Translations under genes and position numbers: made by a program
Source: CAZDYI01 sp964509765
Lineage (GTDB): Bacteria; Pseudomonadota; Gammaproteobacteria; Tethybacterales; Tethybacteraceae
Reading direction: 5' to 3'
Assembly (NCBI GenBank): GCA_964509765.1
Contig: CAZDYI010000040.1
Span: 1-61,539 of the forward strand
Length of the DNA: 61,539 nt
In this document: piece by piece, positions 1 to 9,640 of the stretch
How positions within the stretch are numbered: position 1 is the first letter of the stretch
How the letters are laid out: every line of letters starts with the position of its first letter
Notes under the pieces: model-generated
What the model saw: only the letters and a program-made list of their open reading frames with translations
Told to the model about the DNA's origin: nothing
Databases searched by the model: none

Positions 1-6
1 GGCACT

Positions 7-1549
<1,543 letters not shown>

Positions 1550-1560
1550 ATTTTGATTCA

Positions 1561-1590
1561 GAGCCCACACACTGAGAGCATCTCTGCTCT
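1561..1590 (-). promoter_or_regulatory. rRNA leader antitermination-like elements
   Basis: In the pre-16S leader, minus strand, an AGAGCA/TGCTCT stem with a 4-nt loop (1575-1590) is followed by TGTGTGGGCTC, close to the boxC sequence TGTGTGGG of rrn leaders. The TGCTCT arm also resembles the start of boxA. Order and position just before 16S fit a Nus-factor antitermination site. The assignment is by resemblance only. Confidence 0.4.
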
Positions 1591-1694
1591 TTTGGTGCGG
1601 GCGTTGTGTCGGTTCATTGCCCGACGTCCGCCCACACTCATCGGCTGGTTTCCTTGTTCTAGACCGAGCCCGCATGTCAGCGGGCAGGAAGGGC

Positions 1695-1724
1695 ATTATA
1701 CATGCAAGCGGGTCCGTAAACCAA
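1695..1724 (-). promoter_or_regulatory. rrn promoter
   Basis: On the minus strand a perfect -10 TATAAT (plus 1695-1700) lies 18 bp from a -35-like TTGGTT (plus 1719-1724). It is followed by a GC-rich discriminator GCCC, typical of growth-rate-controlled rRNA promoters. The predicted start is about 140 nt upstream of mature 16S. The rest of 1550-1847 holds only this promoter, the leader and the divergent GntR promoter, with no gene. Confidence 0.55.
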
Positions 1725-1778
1725 ATCCGGGGGAACCGCCGCCGGACCCGCGCCCGGGGCGCAGGGGGAAGGGCAGAT

Positions 1779-1809
1779 TGTTATACCGTATACAAAGATA
1801 TGGTATACT
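1779..1809 (+). promoter_or_regulatory. GntR promoter with two GTATAC sites
   Basis: A -35-like TTGTTA (1779-1784) and -10 TATACT (1804-1809) are 19 bp apart. Two GTATAC palindromes (1788-1793 and 1803-1808) sit 15 bp apart; one lies in the spacer and one covers the -10. GntR/FCD regulators bind short GT/AC palindromes, so an autoregulatory operator is likely. It is back to back with the rrn promoter. Confidence 0.5.
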
Positions 1810-1847
1810 CACCGGCAATGCAGGCGCCCAACGGCGGAGCGGCGCGG

Positions 1848-2549
1848 ATGGAGCCCATCCGCAGGACGCGGGTCACAGACCAGGTCATCGACCGCCTGGT
1901 GCCCGCCATAGGCACGAGGTGCTTCCCGCCGGGGTTCCGGCTTGTTGAGGACGAGCTTGCCTCCGAGCTCGGCGTCAGCCGGATCCCCGTGCGCGAGGCG
2001 ATCCGCGAGCTGTCCCTGCAGGGGATACTCACCGCGGCGCCCGGGCGCGGCTGGCGCGTCGCGCCGTTCGACGACAGGCAGATCGAGGAGGTCTGCCGGG
2101 TGCGGATCGCGCTCGAGACCGAGATGCTCGCCGAGGCGCTCCCGAGGCTGCGCTCGGACCCGGCCCTCTTCGGGCGGCTGGACGCCGAGCTGGAGGCGAT
2201 GAGGGCTGCCGCAAGGCGGTCCGACAGCGAGGCGCTCCGCGACTCGGACGTCAGCTTCCACCGCGCCGCGATATCCGCTTCCGGCAACGAGCTGGGCATG
2301 CGCATCTGGGAGGGGATCTCGCGCCAGGTGAAGATCATCTTCGGCCTCGAGATCGAGAGGTACCCGGACTTCCCCGCGGTGCTCAGGCAGCACGAGGACC
2401 TCCGCAGGTTCCTCGCCAAGGGCAGGCCGGAGCGGCTCGGGGCGTTCATGAAGGAGCACATCACGGCCTGGATATCCAAGAAGGGGATGCCGAAGTCCGG
2501 GAGCAAGAAGTCGACAGCCTCGAGGAAGAGGGGGAGGACGAAAAAATGA
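1848..2549 (+). CDS. GntR-family (FCD) transcriptional regulator
   Basis: Predicted transcription factor of 233 aa controlling the downstream transport/catabolism genes. Residues 1-75 form a winged helix-turn-helix of GntR type (LASELGVSRIPVREAIREL, then a beta wing GRGWRVAPF). The C-terminal region has the FCD helical ligand-binding pattern, with a metal-binding-like Asp/His distribution (DVSFHRAA, LRQHEDL, KEHITAW). The ATG at 1848 was chosen because it lies about 40 nt after the predicted -10 and gives the normal family length; ATGs at 1818 and 1800 are in frame but would overlap the promoter. The Lys/Ser/Arg-rich C-tail is unusual. The stop overlaps the next start by ATGA, so it is probably co-transcribed and autoregulated. 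The inducer is unknown. Confidence 0.88.
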   Translation: MEPIRRTRVTDQVIDRLVPAIGTRCFPPGFRLVEDELASELGVSRIPVREAIRELSLQGILTAAPGRGWRVAPFDDRQIEEVCRVRIALETEMLAEALPRLRSDPALFGRLDAELEAMRAAARRSDSEALRDSDVSFHRAAISASGNELGMRIWEGISRQVKIIFGLEIERYPDFPAVLRQHEDLRRFLAKGRPERLGAFMKEHITAWISKKGMPKSGSKKSTASRKRGRTKK

Positions 2550-3556
2550 AGAAGGTAACCGCAATGAGAATCGCGCCGCTTGCCGCGGCGGCCGCCGCGG
2601 CCTGCATGCCCGCCGCGGCGCAGGAGGTCAGGCTGTTCAGCTTCGAGGGCTACGCCGAGCCGGAGTGGGTCGGGCCCTTCGAGGCCGAGACCGGCTGCGA
2701 GGTCAAGGTGGCCTACACGGGCTCGGTCGACGAGATGTTCGCGCGGATGGTCGGCAGCGACGGCGCCGACTTTGACCTGGTCTCGATCGACACCTCGCTG
2801 TTCCCGAGGTACATCGACAACGACCTGATCGTGCCGTTCGACATGTCGAAGGTGCCGAACACCGCGAACCTGCTCCCGTCGTTCCGGTCGGTCAGGGAGG
2901 TGCAAAGCGGCGGCGAGACCTACGGCGTGCCGATCGCCTGGGGCTCGCTCGGGCTGATCTACGACAAGGAGGCGTTCCCATCCGGGGTGGACAGCTGGGA
3001 GGCGCTGTGGGACCCGGCCAACTCGGGCCACGTCCTCGCGCTCGACGACGCGAACAACAACGTCACGAACGCGGCGATCGTCCTCGGCCTGGGCGACCCG
3101 TTCAACCTCAGCGACTCCGATTTCGACAGGGTCAAGGAGAAGCTCATCGAGCAGAAGCGGCACCTCATCAGCTACTACGCCGGATTCGAGGAGGGGGTCA
3201 ACATCTGGTCCTCGAGCGAGGCGAGCCTGATGTTCTCGATGGGCGAGTTCCAGGCGGTCGAGCTGGCCGACCGCGGCTTCGACGTCGTCTACTCGATCCC
3301 GAAGGAGGGCGGCATCGGCTGGCTCGACACCTGGGCGATGTCCAAGGGCGTCAAGGACAGGGACTGCGTCCACAAGTGGGTCAACCACTACCTCAACGGT
3401 ACGACGGGCCCGGTCATGACCGACCTCAAGGGCTACGGCAACACGACCGACGAGAGCCCCGGGCTCGACTACGCCGACAAGCTGGTCTGGCTCCGCCCGG
3501 TCGAGGACTTCGACCGCAGGGTCCAGGTCTGGAACGAGGTCAAGGCGGCGCAGTAG
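2546..3556 (+). CDS. ABC transporter periplasmic binding protein, PotD-like
   Basis: Substrate-binding protein (336 aa) of the spermidine/putrescine-type extracellular solute-binding family. An N-terminal signal peptide ends at about AAAQ (residue 26). The mature start VRLFSFEGYAEPEWV and the segments GADFDLVSIDTS, VPIAWGSLGLIYDK and LDTWAMSKGVKD match the two-lobe PotD fold. It overlaps the regulator gene by 4 nt. The family carries polyamines, but related proteins import other small solutes, and the neighbouring enolase-superfamily enzyme and dehydrogenase suggest an acid rather than an amine. It should bind the ligand in the periplasm and deliver it to the two permeases encoded at 5919 and 6767. 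Confidence 0.88.
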   Translation: MKKVTAMRIAPLAAAAAAACMPAAAQEVRLFSFEGYAEPEWVGPFEAETGCEVKVAYTGSVDEMFARMVGSDGADFDLVSIDTSLFPRYIDNDLIVPFDMSKVPNTANLLPSFRSVREVQSGGETYGVPIAWGSLGLIYDKEAFPSGVDSWEALWDPANSGHVLALDDANNNVTNAAIVLGLGDPFNLSDSDFDRVKEKLIEQKRHLISYYAGFEEGVNIWSSSEASLMFSMGEFQAVELADRGFDVVYSIPKEGGIGWLDTWAMSKGVKDRDCVHKWVNHYLNGTTGPVMTDLKGYGNTTDESPGLDYADKLVWLRPVEDFDRRVQVWNEVKAAQ

Positions 3557-3576
3557 CCGCGCAGCGCGCACCCAAA

Positions 3577-3595
3577 GGGGCGGCCGGTCCGCCCC
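3577..3595 (+). promoter_or_regulatory. stem-loop after binding-protein gene
   Basis: Perfect 7-bp stem GGGGCGG/CCGCCCC with a CCGGT loop in the 94-nt gap between the binding protein and the enzyme gene. There is no T-tract. Such hairpins commonly stabilise the abundant binding-protein transcript or attenuate read-through to the rest of the operon. Confidence 0.45.
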
Positions 3596-3650
3596 CCGCG
3601 CCCGACTCGGGTTAGGATTCCCGCCGCACGGGTTTGATGGGAGTCTGCCG

Positions 3651-4820
3651 ATGAAGATAACCGACGTGGCCTGCCACGTCCTGCTGGCCGACGACTACGA
3701 CGCCGGCCTGACCTCGTCGGCGCAGGACAGCCTGCTCGTCGTCGTCAAGACCGACGAGGGGATCGAGGGCTACGGCGAGAGCGACCTCAACCCGTGGATC
3801 GGCAGGGCGTGCATCGAGGCGCCGGGGACGCACACGATGGGGCTTTGCATGCGCGACCGGCTCATCGGCCGCGACCCGCTCGACATCGCCGGCGCCTGGG
3901 AGGACGCGTACACCTACACCGCGATGAACGGCCGGCGCGGGGCCGCGGTCCACGCGCTCGGCGCGGTTGACATGGCGCTGTGGGACATCGTCGGCAAGAG
4001 CGCCGGAAAGCCGGTGTGGCAGCTGCTCGGAGAGAAGCGCGACACGCCCGTCGTCCCCTACGCGTCGCTGCAGCCGTCGGGCAAGACCTTCGAGGCCTAC
4101 CGCGACGCTATCTGCGAGTCGGCGCAAAAGGCGAAGGAGATCGGCTTCCGGGCCGTGAAGGCCGAGTGCACGATGGCGGGGCCCTACGCCCACGACGGGA
4201 TGAGCGAGAGCTACGACCGGCACACCGAGCTCGTCGCAGCGGTGCGCGAGGCAGTCGGCCCTGAGGTCACGCTGATGGTTGACGTGCAGTACCTCTGGCG
4301 CGACGCGGACACCGCGCACTCGGTTGTCAAGGACTGGGGCGACTTCGACATCTACTTCCTCGAGACGCCGATCTGGCCTGACTTCCTCGACGAGCACGCC
4401 AAGCTTGCGGAGCGTGTCCCGTTCCCGATCGCCTCGGGCGAGTGGCTGTCGACGAGGTGGGAGTTCGAGGACCTGGTCGAGCGCGGCAAGGTCGGCGTGG
4501 TCCAGCCCGACGTCGGCCGCGTCGGCGGGATCAGCGAGGCGCGGGAGGTCTGCAGGATGGCCAAGGAGAGGGGGCTGCCCGTCGTCCCCCACTGCTGGAA
4601 GACCGGCGTGTCGCTTTCCGCATGCGCCCACCTCGCCGTCGCGACGCCCGGCATCAGCTTCATCGAGTACCTGCCGCCGCAGCTATGCATCGAGAAGCTC
4701 AGGCGCGAGCTCGCGACCGAGGACCTCGTCTTCGAGAACGGCGAGATCCTGCCGCCGGCCAAGCCCGGGCTGGGCGTGGAAATAAACTGGGATGCCGTCA
4801 AGGCGTATGGGCAGGAATGA
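3651..4820 (+). CDS. mandelate racemase/muconate lactonizing enzyme family protein (enolase superfamily)
   Basis: Predicted acid-sugar or organic-acid dehydratase or cycloisomerase, 389 aa, cytoplasmic. The enolase-superfamily layout is complete: an N-terminal capping domain (1-125), then a beta/alpha barrel with metal ligands D211 (MVDVQYLW), E238 (YFLETP) and E264 (IASGEW). The general-acid/base dyad is D287 (QPDVGR) with H314 (VVPHCW), and E339 (FIEYL) is also present. The usual KxK motif on barrel strand 2 reads K170-A-E172, so the second Lys is Glu. This argues against a standard galactarate/fuconate dehydratase and leaves the reaction open. GGGAG precedes the ATG by 8 nt. The gene sits between the binding-protein and ATPase genes, so its substrate is probably the transported ligand. 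Confidence 0.85.
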   Translation: MKITDVACHVLLADDYDAGLTSSAQDSLLVVVKTDEGIEGYGESDLNPWIGRACIEAPGTHTMGLCMRDRLIGRDPLDIAGAWEDAYTYTAMNGRRGAAVHALGAVDMALWDIVGKSAGKPVWQLLGEKRDTPVVPYASLQPSGKTFEAYRDAICESAQKAKEIGFRAVKAECTMAGPYAHDGMSESYDRHTELVAAVREAVGPEVTLMVDVQYLWRDADTAHSVVKDWGDFDIYFLETPIWPDFLDEHAKLAERVPFPIASGEWLSTRWEFEDLVERGKVGVVQPDVGRVGGISEAREVCRMAKERGLPVVPHCWKTGVSLSACAHLAVATPGISFIEYLPPQLCIEKLRRELATEDLVFENGEILPPAKPGLGVEINWDAVKAYGQE

Positions 4821-5922
4821 GCAAGCCGGCGCGGCCGACTCGGGCGGCGACGGGCCCCTGCTTCGGATCCGGGGCCTCGAGGTTCGCTTCGGCTCGTTCA
4901 GCGCGCTGCGCCCGCTCGACCTTGACGTAAGGGACGGCGAGTTCCTGACCATCCTGGGCCCGTCCGGGTCCGGGAAGACGACGCTGCTCCGCGCGATCGC
5001 CGGGTTCCAGCGGCCCGACTCCGGAACGATGGAGTTCAACGGCGAGGACATCGCCGGCGTGCCGACCAACCGGCGGCCGTTCAACACGGTGTTCCAGGAC
5101 TACGCGCTGTTCCCGCACATGACCGTGCGCGACAACGTCGGCTTCGGCCTGCGGATGCGCGGGGTCAAAGGAGGGGACCTCGGAGCCAGGGTCGACGGCG
5201 CCCTGCGGGTCGTCGGCCTCGAGGACCTGGGCGGGCGTTACCCCTCGCAGCTCAGCGGCGGCCAGCAGCAGCGCACCGCGCTCGCCCGGGCGATGATCTG
5301 CGAGCCGAAGCTGATACTCCTCGACGAGCCGCTCGCAGCGCTCGACGCAACCCTGCGGCGCAACATGCAGGACTTCCTCAAGTCGGTTCAGCGAAAGAGC
5401 GGGATCACTTTCCTGTTCGTCACCCACGACCAGTCGGAGGCGATCACGATGTCCGACAGGATCTGCGTCATGCGGGAGGGGCGGATAGAGCAGATAGGCA
5501 CGCCGCGCGACCTGTACTACCGGCCGAACAGCCGCTTCGTCGCGTCGTTCTTCGGCGCGAGCAACATCCTCGGCCCGTGCACCGTCAGGGAGTCATCCGG
5601 AGGGAAGACCACTGTCTCAACCGCGCTCGGCGAGTTCGAGGTTGCGGGCCCCGCCCCCGAGGTTTCGGGCGGCCTCTCCCTCGCCGTCCGTCCCGAGGCG
5701 TTCGTAGCCGGCGCCGCGGGCCGGGCCAACTCGATCGCGGCTGAGGTCGCCGCTGTCAGCTTCAACGGCTCGGAGACGGTAACCGTGCTGCGCCACAGGG
5801 AGACGGGCACGACGCTGACGATGAAGGCGCGCAGCGACCCGTCGGCGAGGCCGCACGAGGTCGGCTCCTCGGTCACCGTCGGCTTCGAGCCGTCCGAGTG
5901 CGCAATCGTCGCCGACGGATGA
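4807..5922 (+). CDS. ABC transporter ATP-binding protein, PotA-like
   Basis: ATPase of the polyamine-type importer (371 aa). Walker A GPSGSGKTT lies at 51-59, the Q-loop in NTVFQDYALFPHM near 97, the signature LSGGQ at 149-153, Walker B LILLDEP at 169-175 and the switch His in FVTHDQ. The C-terminal about 110 residues form a TOBE-type regulatory domain (LAVRPEAF, VSFNGSETVTV). The start overlaps the preceding gene by 14 nt; an in-frame ATG 15 nt earlier is an alternative. It energises import through the two adjacent permeases. Specificity is set by the binding protein and cannot be read from this subunit. Confidence 0.92.
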   Translation: MGRNEQAGAADSGGDGPLLRIRGLEVRFGSFSALRPLDLDVRDGEFLTILGPSGSGKTTLLRAIAGFQRPDSGTMEFNGEDIAGVPTNRRPFNTVFQDYALFPHMTVRDNVGFGLRMRGVKGGDLGARVDGALRVVGLEDLGGRYPSQLSGGQQQRTALARAMICEPKLILLDEPLAALDATLRRNMQDFLKSVQRKSGITFLFVTHDQSEAITMSDRICVMREGRIEQIGTPRDLYYRPNSRFVASFFGASNILGPCTVRESSGGKTTVSTALGEFEVAGPAPEVSGGLSLAVRPEAFVAGAAGRANSIAAEVAAVSFNGSETVTVLRHRETGTTLTMKARSDPSARPHEVGSSVTVGFEPSECAIVADG

Positions 5923-6779
5923 TGCCTGCGGCCGGCGTCGACGCGGCGGGGCGCAGGGCGGGCGGGGCCCTGCTGTGGGCCCTTGCAGCCCTGTTCATCA
6001 TCCTGCCGCTCGCGAGCTTCCTCGCCTACGCATTCTTCACTGCGGACGGCGGGAACATCGACCGCGCGCCCTCCCTCGGCAACTTCGCCGAGGTGGCCGA
6101 GAACCCCTCCTACCGCGTCACGTTCTTCAGGACCGCGGGCATGGCCCTCCAGGTTTCAGCCATCAACCTGCTGCTCGGCTACGCGACCGCGTACTTCATC
6201 TGGCGGCGCCCTCCGGCGCACCGGGCCTTCTACCTGTTCGCCCTGGCGGTCCCGCTGCTGATGAGCTACGTCATCAAGATCTACGCGATGCGCGGCGTGC
6301 TCGGAACGACCGGCATGCTCAACTCCGCCCTGCTCGCGCTCGGCATCGTCGACCGGCCGGTGACCGCGCTTTTGTTCAACCTCACCGCTGTGCGGGTGAC
6401 GCTGTCGGTCGTGCTTCTGCCGTTCATGGCGCTGCCGATATACGTCGCCCTCGAGAGAATCCCGCAGTCCGTCCTGCGCGCTGCGCAGGACCTCGGCGCG
6501 AGCGAGTCCCAGGCGTTCGCGAGGGTCGTCCTGCCGCTTAGCCTGCCCGGCGCCTCGGTAGGCGCGATGTTCACCTTCGTGCTCGCGGTCGGCGACTTCC
6601 TCGCCCCCGAGCTCGTCGGCGGCATCGACGGCTTCACGTACGGGCGCCTGGTGTTCAGCCAGTTCGGGCTCGCCTTCAACTGGCCGCTGGGCGCGGCGCT
6701 TTCCATCCTCCTGCTCGCGCTTGCGCTCGCCGTGATCGGCGCGGCGCGGCGGATCGGCAGCCCGGCATGGCAGCGGTGA
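5919..6779 (+). CDS. ABC transporter permease, PotB-like
   Basis: Inner-membrane permease with about six hydrophobic helices (first at ALLWALAALFIILPLASFLAYAF). The cytoplasmic EAA coupling loop is seen as RAAQDLGASESQAFARVVLPLSLPG near the C-terminal third. It starts at an ATG overlapping the ATPase stop (ATGATG); an upstream in-frame GTG exists at 5898. It pairs with the permease at 6767 to form the translocation channel. About 286 aa, which is normal for the family. Confidence 0.9.
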   Translation: MMPAAGVDAAGRRAGGALLWALAALFIILPLASFLAYAFFTADGGNIDRAPSLGNFAEVAENPSYRVTFFRTAGMALQVSAINLLLGYATAYFIWRRPPAHRAFYLFALAVPLLMSYVIKIYAMRGVLGTTGMLNSALLALGIVDRPVTALLFNLTAVRVTLSVVLLPFMALPIYVALERIPQSVLRAAQDLGASESQAFARVVLPLSLPGASVGAMFTFVLAVGDFLAPELVGGIDGFTYGRLVFSQFGLAFNWPLGAALSILLLALALAVIGAARRIGSPAWQR

Positions 6780-7591
6780 GGGGCATGTCGCGGGGCAGGG
6801 TAACGGACGCGGCGCTCGCGGCCGTGGCCGCGGCCGTCTACCTCTCCCTCTACCTGCCGATCCTGCTGGTTTTCGTCCTGTCGTTCTTCTCGCTGCGGCG
6901 CGGCAAGGTCGACTGGGGGTCGTTCTCGCTCGAGTGGTACGCGAAGCTGTTCGGCAACGAGGCCCTCGGCGAGGCGCTGCGGAACTCCGTCGCCGTCGGG
7001 ATCGCCGCGGTCGCCGCGGCGACGGTCGTTGCGACTGCCGCCGCGCTGTACGTCCACTCCCGCCCAGCGTCCCGCTCGTCGCGGCTGCTCGAGTACATGG
7101 TGTTCCTGCCGTTCCTCCTGCCGCCGATCATCACCGGCCTCTCCTTGCTGATCTACTTCCGCGAGGCCGGCGTCCCGCGCGGGCTCGCCACGGTAATCGC
7201 CGGCCATGCCCTGTTCGTGCTCGCGATCGCCTACAGGATCGTCCTGACGCGGCTGAACTCGCTGAGCCGCAACATCGTCGAGGCTGCGCAAGACCTCGGG
7301 GCCTCGAGGATGCAGACCTTCCGCCACATCATCCTTCCGAACCTGCGCATGCCGCTGACGGTAGCCGGGCTGCTCGCCTTCGCGCTCTCCTTTGATGAGA
7401 CAATGATAACGCTGTTCCTCGCGGGGACCGACGCGACCCTGCCGGTGCGGCTCTATGCGATGATGAGGGTCGGGTTCACTCCGGAGATCAACGCGCTGAT
7501 CACGCTCATCCTCATTTTCTCGGTGTTGCTCACCCTGGCCGTCGCGCTAGCGTGGCGGCGGCAGGCCGGCCTCGGCGAGGCCGGCGGCTGA
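6767..7591 (+). CDS. ABC transporter permease, PotC-like
   Basis: Second inner-membrane permease of the importer, 274 aa. Hydrophobic helices begin at AAVAAAVYLSLYLPILLVF, and the coupling loop EAAQDLGASRMQTFRHIILP is a good EAA motif. It overlaps the preceding permease gene by 13 nt, with an alternative ATG at 6785 (MSRGRVTD). The tight overlap indicates co-translation and 1:1 stoichiometry with its partner. Confidence 0.9.
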   Translation: MAAVRGMSRGRVTDAALAAVAAAVYLSLYLPILLVFVLSFFSLRRGKVDWGSFSLEWYAKLFGNEALGEALRNSVAVGIAAVAAATVVATAAALYVHSRPASRSSRLLEYMVFLPFLLPPIITGLSLLIYFREAGVPRGLATVIAGHALFVLAIAYRIVLTRLNSLSRNIVEAAQDLGASRMQTFRHIILPNLRMPLTVAGLLAFALSFDETMITLFLAGTDATLPVRLYAMMRVGFTPEINALITLILIFSVLLTLAVALAWRRQAGLGEAGG

Positions 7592-7593
7592 GC

Positions 7594-8358
7594 ATGGCCG
7601 ACAGGCGCTTCGAAGGCCGGACGGCCCTTGTGACCGGGGCCGCCAGGGGAATCGGCCTTGCGGTCGGGACGCGCCTTGCCGAGCTCGGCGCGACGGCCTA
7701 CATGGCGGACGTCGACGCCGCTGAACAGGAAAAGGCGGTCGCCGGAGGAGGCAACATGATCCCGGCGGAGGTCGACATCACCGACGGCAAGTCGTGCGAG
7801 AGACTCGTCGAGCGGATCAGGGACGAGCGGGGCGGGCTGGACATGCTCGTCAACAACGCGGCGATCCTCGACATCTGCCCGTACGGCGAGCTGACCGTCG
7901 AGCGGTTCCGCAAGGTGACCGAGGTGAACCTCGACGGCGCGCTGATCTGCTCCCTCGCCGCGGTCCCGGCGATGCCCGAGGGCGGGAGCGTACTGATGGT
8001 CGCGAGCATCATGGGGCTTTTTGCCCAGCCCGACTCGCTGCCGTACTCGACGGCCAAGGGCGGGATCGTCAACATGGTCCGCGCGCTTGCATGCGACCTC
8101 GCGCCGAAGGGGATCACGGTAAACGGGATCGCCCCGGGCTTCATCGACACGCGCATGGCGCGGCTCGCCGACGGAAGCCACGAGCACGATAGCGAGATGT
8201 TCAGGGAGGTCTACCTCAAGCACGGCAAGATACCGCTCAAGCGCGCCGGCAGGCCGGAGGACGTCGCGGGCGCGGCCTGCTTTTTGCTGTCGGGGGAGGC
8301 GGCCTACGTTACCGGCCAAACGCTTGCGGTCGACGGCGGGGTGACCGCCACGTTCTGA
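7594..8358 (+). CDS. short-chain dehydrogenase/reductase (SDR)
   Basis: NAD(P)-dependent oxidoreductase of classical SDR type, 254 aa. The dinucleotide motif TGAARGIG is at residues 14-21, NNAA at 87-90, and the catalytic triad is S138, Y151 and K155 (YSTAK). The acidic DVD after the second strand (39-41) favours NAD over NADP. The ATG at 7594 lies 2 nt after the permease stop, making this the last gene of the cluster. With the enolase-superfamily enzyme it could oxidise a 2-keto-3-deoxy acid or another hydroxy-acid intermediate, by analogy with fuconate-type pathways. That is inference; no aldolase or hydrolase completing such a route is present. Confidence 0.88.
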   Translation: MADRRFEGRTALVTGAARGIGLAVGTRLAELGATAYMADVDAAEQEKAVAGGGNMIPAEVDITDGKSCERLVERIRDERGGLDMLVNNAAILDICPYGELTVERFRKVTEVNLDGALICSLAAVPAMPEGGSVLMVASIMGLFAQPDSLPYSTAKGGIVNMVRALACDLAPKGITVNGIAPGFIDTRMARLADGSHEHDSEMFREVYLKHGKIPLKRAGRPEDVAGAACFLLSGEAAYVTGQTLAVDGGVTATF

Positions 8359-8375
8359 GGCCCGCGGCGCGGGCC
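8359..8375. terminator. hairpin between convergent genes
   Basis: Perfect 7-bp stem GGCCCGC/GCGGGCC with a GGC loop, filling the 22-nt gap between the convergent SDR and phosphofructokinase stops. No T-run is present, so termination activity is plausible but not shown. It could act in both directions. Confidence 0.4.
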
Positions 8376-8380
8376 GCGCG

Positions 8381-9631
8381 CTACGCCTTCCAGGGCGGCA
8401 GCTTGCTTTTCGCGAGCTTGAGATTAAGTTTCGCGTGCACCGGCAGGCCGCCGCGGTAGGGCGGCGGGTCCTCGCCCGCGATCAGCGGCGCTAGGTAGCG
8501 GCGGCAGGCCTTGGTGATCATGTGGCCGTCCCTGGTGATGTGGCCGCGCGGGACGGTGCGCTCGCGGTTGGCGACCTTAGACAGAGCGACCGGCTCAACC
8601 TTCCACCGGTATGGTGCGTCCGACAGGCGGCGGACCGACATCATCACGCCGCCCCTGCCGCGCACCGCGTGCCAGACCGCCTTGCGGCCGACGGCCTCGG
8701 CCTGCTCAACGTCGGTTTTCGAAGCCTGGTGGCGCGCCGCGCGCTGCATGTAGTCCGCGAGCGCCCAGTGGTACTTGACCCCGAGCGCCGACTTGCACTG
8801 CTCGGCCAGGATGGCTGCGACGCCGCCGAGCTGCGCGTGGGCGAAGGAGTCGCGCGTGCCGCGTTCGGAAACGTACTTACCCTTCCCGTCGCGCAGGCCC
8901 TCCGATGCGACGACGACGCAGTGGCCGTGACATTCGATCCTATGGCGCACCGCCTTGGTGAACTGCTTGGCATTGTGCGGCAGCTCCGGGAAGCAGATCA
9001 TCACGGGCCCGCCTTCCTCTGCCGGCAGGCCTCCCGCCGCGGCGATCCAGCCGGCGTGCCGGCCCATCACCTCGAGGATGAAGACCTTGGTAGACGTGCG
9101 GCTCATCGAGGCGACGTCGAGGGAAGTCTCGGCGACGGTGGTCGCGACGTACTTCGCGACCGAGCCGAAGCCCGGGCAGCAGTCGGTGTGGGCGAGGTCG
9201 TTGTCGACCGTCTTGGGTATGCCGACGCAGGTCACGTCGAGGCCGGCCCTCTTGCAGAACTTCGCGATCTTGTTTGTCGTGTCCTGGGAGTCGTTGCCGC
9301 CGTTGTACAGGAAGCAGCCCACGTCGCGCGCGCGGAAGACGTCGACCAGGCGCCGGTACGGGCGGTCGTCCTTCGCCGGGTCCGGCAGCTTCAGGCGGCA
9401 CGAGCCGAAGGCGCCGCCCGGGGTGTGGCGCAGCTTGCTCAACTCCGAGGCCTTTTCCGACCCAGCGTCGAACAGCTCGTCGTGGAGCACGCCGAGGATG
9501 CCGTCCTTGCCGGCGAACACCTTGCCGACCCGCGCGTCCTTGCACGCCTCGTCGATCACCCCGTACGCCGAGGCGTTGATCACAGCCGTAACGCCCCCGG
9601 ACTGGGCGTAGACGAGGTTGCGCCTCTTCAC
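8381..9631 (-). CDS. pfp: pyrophosphate-dependent 6-phosphofructokinase
   Basis: Glycolytic enzyme interconverting fructose-6-phosphate and fructose-1,6-bisphosphate (416 aa). The phosphoryl-donor motif is GGND at 111-114 rather than the ATP-type GGDG, and PKTVDND (139-145) is the active-site motif of the PPi-dependent group. MGRHAGWIAA is the conserved sugar-phosphate segment. PPi use would make the step reversible and ATP-sparing. It lies 9 nt downstream of adk on the same strand and is probably co-transcribed with it. The donor assignment rests on motifs only. Confidence 0.88.
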   Translation of the reverse strand: MKRRNLVYAQSGGVTAVINASAYGVIDEACKDARVGKVFAGKDGILGVLHDELFDAGSEKASELSKLRHTPGGAFGSCRLKLPDPAKDDRPYRRLVDVFRARDVGCFLYNGGNDSQDTTNKIAKFCKRAGLDVTCVGIPKTVDNDLAHTDCCPGFGSVAKYVATTVAETSLDVASMSRTSTKVFILEVMGRHAGWIAAAGGLPAEEGGPVMICFPELPHNAKQFTKAVRHRIECHGHCVVVASEGLRDGKGKYVSERGTRDSFAHAQLGGVAAILAEQCKSALGVKYHWALADYMQRAARHQASKTDVEQAEAVGRKAVWHAVRGRGGVMMSVRRLSDAPYRWKVEPVALSKVANRERTVPRGHITRDGHMITKACRRYLAPLIAGEDPPPYRGGLPVHAKLNLKLAKSKLPPWKA

Positions 9632-9640
9632 GGCCCTCCC

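Noticed and set aside
1617..1847. N-terminal extension of the GntR regulator
   Set aside because: Would cover the rrn and GntR promoters and has no homology to the family.
1781..3571. Long minus-strand open frame (596 codons) opposite the GntR and binding-protein genes
   Set aside because: Shadow of high-GC coding DNA; the peptide is Arg/Asp/Leu-rich with no domain, while the plus strand carries clear families.
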